Source of the DNA: Phellopilus nigrolimitatus
Lineage: Eukaryota; Basidiomycota; Agaricomycetes; Hymenochaetales; Hymenochaetaceae
Reading direction: 5' to 3'
Length of the DNA stretch: 64,000 bases
Assembly: GCA_021029095.1 (NCBI GenBank)
Contig: JAJOHG010000024.1
Coordinates: forward strand, 310,001-374,000
Below the pieces are notes generated by a model. The model was not told where the DNA came from. It made no database searches and saw only the letters and a program-made list of their open reading frames with translations. Shown piece after piece: positions 58,827-64,000 of the stretch. The translations under genes were made by a program, and so were the position numbers. The number at the start of each line of letters is the position of its first letter. The stretch's first letter is position 1.

Positions 58827-59921
58827 ATCTTCAACATTCGCGAACCGAAAATAGTTTCCTGTAGTAGGAGTTCTTGTAAGTGTACTAGATTGTGCTTTTC
58901 TACGATTCATGTGTTGTATATCTTTACTTGCATTTTGGTTTGGCCACGGCGCTCGGGTTGGCACTCTCACTTCTGCGCATCAGAAAATCCGGCTCCCTAG
59001 TTACTTTTCAATCCGCAGAGATGGTGCTCCTCTGCTCTCTTTTATGAGTTTTAGTTTATTTCCAAGCAGATACGTTATTGTAAGCGACGCAATAGACATT
59101 TCCCATACATCCAAAGGTCTTGAATATGCAGGGCCCGACCAATTGTGCACGCAGCGCGCGCTGGCCTTTTTTCAGACAAGAATACATGAACGAAGAGATA
59201 AATTTATAAACTATAAGTCGACAATTATGTAATAAGTAAATCAATTATAGGCTGGATAAAGAACGCCATCGAGGTTTCGCTTGCAATCAAGCTTATTGGT
59301 GTGTACTCTTCGGTGTACAGGAGCTTCGTGTTATACGTACGATATGACGGACGGGATAGACCCGCACAAGCGCCAATGGGACTGCCGTGCAAAGAAGGAA
59401 CCCCCGATTGCGTAGCTCCAGTCTCGTCGCGCGCATCCCCGCTGCGCTCCGGAGCAATCCGATATTGATATTATCGACAAAATACTCGCTAACGTTCCTA
59501 TAAAATAATATGATCCAATCATTACCTGTAGGGTATGGGAAAAGGACGCGCTGAAGAAACTTTAGGCCTTGGGGACGAGCTCAAGTCCATCCCTGATCCC
59601 GAGACGACAGAAAAAGACAGGCCTGCGCTTTCAAACAGGTGATGGAGGTCATCACCGATGAGAAAGCAAAATTCACGGAGCTGAGAAATTATTCTACGAG
59701 GAACATGCAAATTCAGTAAACTCATGTCAATATAAATTGTTGACGCGATGTTGTGACAAACTTGCATTCTAAGTAGCGAGTGAAATAGCCTCTTCGCGAC
59801 TGTACTATTAGGCTTGATCTAGAATTAACTCACAGTATACTATTCAAATACACTGATAATAGAAACGAGTTGCTCACCACCAGAAGTCTGGACAATTATA
59901 GCCGAGCCGGAGTTCCAGATT
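58827..59921. other. region between ASK1 and TEL2 copies
   Basis: Inverted counterpart of 41585-42711 with small differences. It again contains the short charged frame (59520-59640, plus strand), with one amino-acid change. The other small frame has lost its start codon. No supported gene. Confidence 0.45.
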
Positions 59922-62900
59922 TCATACGGTAATCATTGATTGCCTCCATTTAGAGCTCAACTCGTCCACCTTCAATACCACACCTGCGGCCGACCGTCTC
60001 AACCTTATTTCCTGGGCGCCACCGCCTCCCTGTACCCGTGTACCGCTTTCTAGAGCGTTCAGAACCTGAGCCGCCCATTCACCCGTTCCAAGCAGAAGAC
60101 TCGTATGTTCGAGACCCAAAGATCGACCACCGTCAAGATTCAGGCAGCCATCCAATACGACGAGAGCAAGCTCAAAGCTTGCGTTAAGGACGGCCGCTTC
60201 GCGTTCCTTGTCCTCGTCTGCGCCAGACAGCGGACGCGTGCCGAGTGTCACCGCGAGTTCCAACGCGTCCGGAGCGAGCACGGCGAGGAAGGCCGGTGAA
60301 TGACGTGCAGCGTGCAGGAGAACGACGAGCGTGCCTAGGAAGTGCTGGAGCACGAGCGGACTTAAAATGAGTCCGGTTCCCGTCCCGCGATAGATCGTAG
60401 TTCTGTGCGTACTTCGTGCCTCACGCACCTGCTCGTCTCGCAGAAAGAGCCAGAACTTGCCCATGAGCGGTCCAAGGAAGTACTCTGCCGCGAGCTCAAT
60501 GAATGTAGTTTCCTTGGGAACATAAGTTACACCTGCTGCCACCTCTGAGATTCTCGTGGGTTGTTTGATGCGCAGCTGGCGTTCACGGGCGAGCGGGGCA
60601 ACTTGTGCTTCCGCCGCCGTTTTCCCGCTTTCGATCGCGGCACGGCTGATATCGTCCAGTATCTTCTGGACCTGAATATCGTTATATTCAATGAGCTTTT
60701 TGTGCTGTGCAGCTGGAAGCTGTTTGCTAGGAAACGCTATGCGGCTGGCTGGGACGGTGGATGGCGGGATGGGCAAGGAGGCGAGCTCGCGAGCACCTAT
60801 GGCTAGTGCGTTTAGCATGACAAATCGCTGGGCTGTTGAATACTGATTCTTGAAAAATTCGTCTATGATTGCTCTATATTGATGTAAGTAGCGAGTCGCG
60901 ATGATCGATTGAATTATGCTTACGGGACAGCTTTCTTGGGACAGCAGGACACCAAAGCAGTCACTGCAGTCTGCCGTTTCTCGTCAAAGCCTTCCAGCTC
61001 GAAATTATCTTGCAAGGCGGTAAATGCATAAACGAGGTTGACAGCATTTTCCTCTGTCGCGGCCAGACAATGAGGAAGGTGGTTATTTCAAACAAGTAAA
61101 ACATACCGAGCTCGAGCCCAAACGTTTTCTTTCTCCGAATGAGCTCCTCCGCATAGTTCAATGCCGTCTCGATACGGTCTGCGTTCTGCGGGTCGTCCGC
61201 CTTTGTACTACTCGTAATTAGGTTTCCCAGGTCCACGAGGTACACCGGGCGCTGTATTTTCTTTTTTCCGACATGGATTGTTGGGTCCTTCTCGATCTCC
61301 CTGAGTTCGGATGGCGTCGGCGACGGAGAGCGTGACGAGGCGGGCGAGGTTGCGTAGCCTTCCAAGGAGTCGTCCGAGTCCGAGCCGTCGTCGACCACCT
61401 GTATCGTACTTGACTTTATCCTCGAAGAAACAGGAGCCACGTCGATTGTTTCTTCCTCTACATCAGCCTCGTGCTCTAATTGATCTTCTGCTTCGAGACG
61501 GATGACGTCCGGCGCCGCCTCTTCTGCATCTACATCGCGCTTTGCTATCAACGTCCTGACTCCGCGCGCCCACTCACAGCCCTGTCCCCGCCCGTCCCAT
61601 TGCTCGAAGTCAAGCTTCTTTCCCGTGTTTTGAGCGACAATCTCTGCGGAGAGCATTCCGCAGCGGCGTACAGCAGGGTCAAGGTGCTTGATGTATGTGC
61701 TAATTGCGCCAATGAACGCAGGAGAAAAGGAGAGATCCTGAATGGGCGCAGAAGAGAGTGGAAAGCTGGATACAGTTAAAAGGAGCAGTGTCGTTAGATC
61801 TTTAAAATATGCTCAATGTTAGGCACTTCCGATATTGATGGAAGATTTGTGAGGCGTACATTGATGATGAGAAAGAAGAGAATGCTTGACATGCTCGGTA
61901 GAGGACCAAATGTCCATAATTTGAGATAGTAGAGTCTCTAGAGCACGCGGCGGTACAGCTTAAAGAACAAATGTAAATCAGAACGTTATCTATATAACCT
62001 TGATTATTACTTACCATTCGCTTCGCTGAGCGTGACCCAACATACCAGAATTCTTGCTTTCGAGATGTCCCAGCACCTCATCAGCAGCACGGACGAGACA
62101 GCCAGCCACTTTTCGTCTTCGCGTCCTTCCAAATTCCCAAATATCTGAGAAATAAGTCGTCCCTCTCGTTTCATAAGCCCTCGTGCCTCATGTGATGTGT
62201 CTAAATTATCTGGAAGGTCCGAGATGTGTGCGAAAAGCGAGGTAAGAGCCTTGGAGAAGAGGCCAGAGGGAAGCGACATAAACGAGTCGGTCCAAACTTC
62301 GGTGTAGATGCTTTGGCCCTCAGCTGATAGAGTAGCGAGTCGACTTCGGATCGTCGGTAGAGTTTCAGAAAAGAAGCTCGATTGGGAGGGCGCGATCATT
62401 GGCGTACTTGGAAACAGACCGACGTTGATCATTTTGGATATAAGAAATGACAAAGATGAAGATATTTCTGCGACGCCGTGAATGAAAGAAGACCGCGGAA
62501 ACAAAGCACACTCACCAGAATCGGGCGTCCGAGAGAAGGAAGAGACGAGAATTTCTACACGGGAACATAGAAAATTGTAGAACTCGCGTTGATGCAGCTT
62601 TTGTGGAATGTCGTTTGTACCGCTTTTATTTGCAATTCTGGATGGCACTGAGACAATGATTCGGACCAGGTCTTCCCAAGCGCTCGCCCTTCTATGAGGT
62701 TGGACTGAAGATGTTTTCGCGAATATAACATTATGCAAGCGATCTATTGGGTACTGACAGCTTAGCAACGCAAGCATTTCAATAGAGAACGGTTGGAGAG
62801 GAAACGACAGCAGTGCAGTATAGGCGCAGAGCGCAACCTCCCCCGCCGCTTGCGTCGCAGAGAAAAAGGAGTCAGGGCAGAAATACTGGTGGAAAATCTG

Positions 62901-63185
62901 GCCGAGCTGCTGCTCTCGTAGAGCAGACCCCCAGGTCGGGACTATTGAATCCAAAAGAGCCGTTTGTATGGGCGTCATGTGCTTGGTGATCTGCAAGGCC
63001 TCCTTCGACTCGGCTGAAAAACCATGAGTGTTGAATCGTTGGAATACGGGTGGCAGGAGACCTATAGCGTCCAGAGGTGCAGCCAGCAAAGAAAGCAGTG
63101 TGGACCAGTCGGATATAGGAGACTGAAGTCGAGTTATCGTTTCTCTGATTTGCGTTAACGCGAGAGCATTGTACTCCGCGGTCAT
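59922..63185 (-). CDS. TEL2: TEL2 second copy, apparently intact
   Basis: All five exons of the TEL2 gene at 38321 can be followed here with the same splice sites and open frames: the first from 63185 down to about 62015, the long acidic exon within 60961-61800, and the last exon to the stop at 59922. Differences are scattered substitutions: DLSTLL to DWSTLL, LRRFN to FQRFN, GDEDEKW to GREDEKW, EHTNLLL to EHTSLLL, and the C-terminal I to V. The conserved core is kept. Neither copy shows a stop or frameshift, so both may be expressed. If the arm is an assembly artefact, this would be the other allele. Confidence 0.88.
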
Positions 63186-63459
63186 CTTGTTTCACGAGTT
63201 AAGACACAATTTTACGAGGGCTTATATTGGTTTCGAGTTTCTTTGGTGAGATCTGTTCATTAAATCAGGTGGTAAGCAAGAGAAGGTCGGTGTCGAATGC
63301 CGACTCGCAGAGTGAGTGACTTCTTACTGGAGTTACATTTACTTGTCACAGCAAATACTAGAAATGGGGTATAACTACCTCATATGTAGGATCAACGTGA
63401 GGACAACCACCTACGCCTCCCGGTGTGGCAACTTTTCGTCTCGGACAATCACCACCAAC
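63186..63459. promoter_or_regulatory. divergent upstream region of the TEL2 and ISWI copies
   Basis: Counterpart of 38024-38320, shorter by 23 bp because of small deletions next to the TEL2 start. Layout again places both start codons pointing away from each other. Confidence 0.5.
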
Positions 63460-64000
63460 ATGAGCGTAAGTCCTCTGCTATAACGCGTCAAATACGTGCT
63501 GAAGTCCGTAAAGCACCTAAATACGCCTCAAGGGATGGACGAAGACATTCTAAGCGATGTTGTCCCGAGCAACATCGTGTCGCGTCAGGTTCGTGGACAA
63601 TGCAGCTTCATGCGCGACGGTATGTGAAACTAATCACCATTTGCAGCCGAGTGAAGGCATTGACGTGGAGAGCGAGTACACGGAGGAGGCGATGGATGTC
63701 GATGGAGAGCAAGAAATCGACGAGGCTGAGCCGGTGCGTCCACTTAGACTCTATGTACGCGTTTAATTGACGCGTTCCGTGCTTTAGGAGGAGGACCAGC
63801 TCGAGTCACCTACGCAAGGAGAACAAAAAGCAATTGGGAAGAAGCGGGGAAAGTGGAAGGCGGCAGAGGGTCACCTTACCCAGCAGCGCCAGGAGATGGA
63901 CAAGGCGAAAGTAACGCAGCACCTTATATCTTGTCAACACGACAATTGCTTATGGAGTTGCAGGTGACCGATGCGGTGAAGCGGTACTCGTACCTGCTCG
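63460..64000 (+). CDS. ISWI second copy, 5' part only (cut by window end)
   Basis: The start ATG AGC followed by GTAAGT matches the first exon of the ISWI gene ending at 33585. Next exons read [39 protein letters not shown] and [19 protein letters not shown]. No disruption is visible up to base 64000. The ATPase core would lie outside the window, so it is unknown whether this copy is complete. Confidence 0.85.

Larger units (their letters stand above)
56612..64000. repeat. large inverted duplication, right arm (runs off the window)
   Basis: Reverse-complement copy of 37485-44915 carrying ASK1, TEL2 and the 5' part of ISWI. Homology continues to the last base of the window. Gene order and intergenic DNA, including the ISWI-TEL2 and TEL2-ASK1 gaps, are preserved, so this is a DNA-level copy and not a retrocopy. 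Base differences and small indels are scattered through both coding and non-coding parts. Confidence 0.95.

Overview
The window looks like nuclear DNA of a filamentous basidiomycete, most likely a mushroom-forming Agaricomycete. Its genes are split by many 50-70 bp introns with fungal-type splice sites. It carries a lineage-typical cluster of F-box/leucine-rich proteins and two multi-pass proteins of the DUF6533/DUF6534 kind. Housekeeping genes sit close together on both strands. I saw no rRNA, tRNA, CRISPR or prokaryotic signals.

Region 1 (about 1-24 kb) is an unstable F-box zone. Four F-box genes appear intact (5934-7633, 10958-12587, 16793-18496, 19099-20771), one is frameshifted (7-1514) and at least three are remnants. 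Two of the genes lie in a tandem segmental duplication of about 2.4 kb (about 5852-8290 and about 16695-19190). Also here are the chaperonin subunit gene CCT3, the autophagy gene ATG101 (divergent from CCT3), a frame-disrupted alpha/beta hydrolase, an unrecognised 340-residue protein gene, a TIR-bounded element of about 0.8 kb, and an inverted repeat of about 0.6 kb per arm. That inverted repeat encloses a decayed gene for a secreted double-psi beta-barrel protein.

Region 2 (24.7-44.9 kb) is mostly ordinary genes: the cohesin-loader subunit MAU2/Scc4, an AhpC/TSA peroxiredoxin-like protein with a 9-nt microexon, a DUF6534 membrane protein, an EI24/RRT8-like membrane protein, an ISWI-class chromatin remodeller, TEL2 and the DASH subunit ASK1.

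Region 3 (44.9-56.6 kb) holds an unrecognised protein gene, a ThrE/Prm10-like transporter, a DUF985 cupin and a DUF6533 membrane protein.

Region 4 (56.6-64.0 kb, running off the window) is an inverted, slightly diverged copy of 37.5-44.9 kb. It carries ASK1, TEL2 and the start of ISWI in reverse order. The second TEL2 reads intact through five exons, while the second ASK1 has several frameshifts. This large inverted duplication is the most striking structure in the window. It is either a real recent rearrangement that doubled TEL2, and perhaps ISWI, or a haplotype misjoin in the assembly of a dikaryon.

Several genes here act on chromosomes (MAU2, ISWI, TEL2, ASK1), but the sequence does not show that they form a functional cluster. 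Exon boundaries were placed by eye from splice sites, reading frame and family similarity recalled from knowledge. No database search was run.
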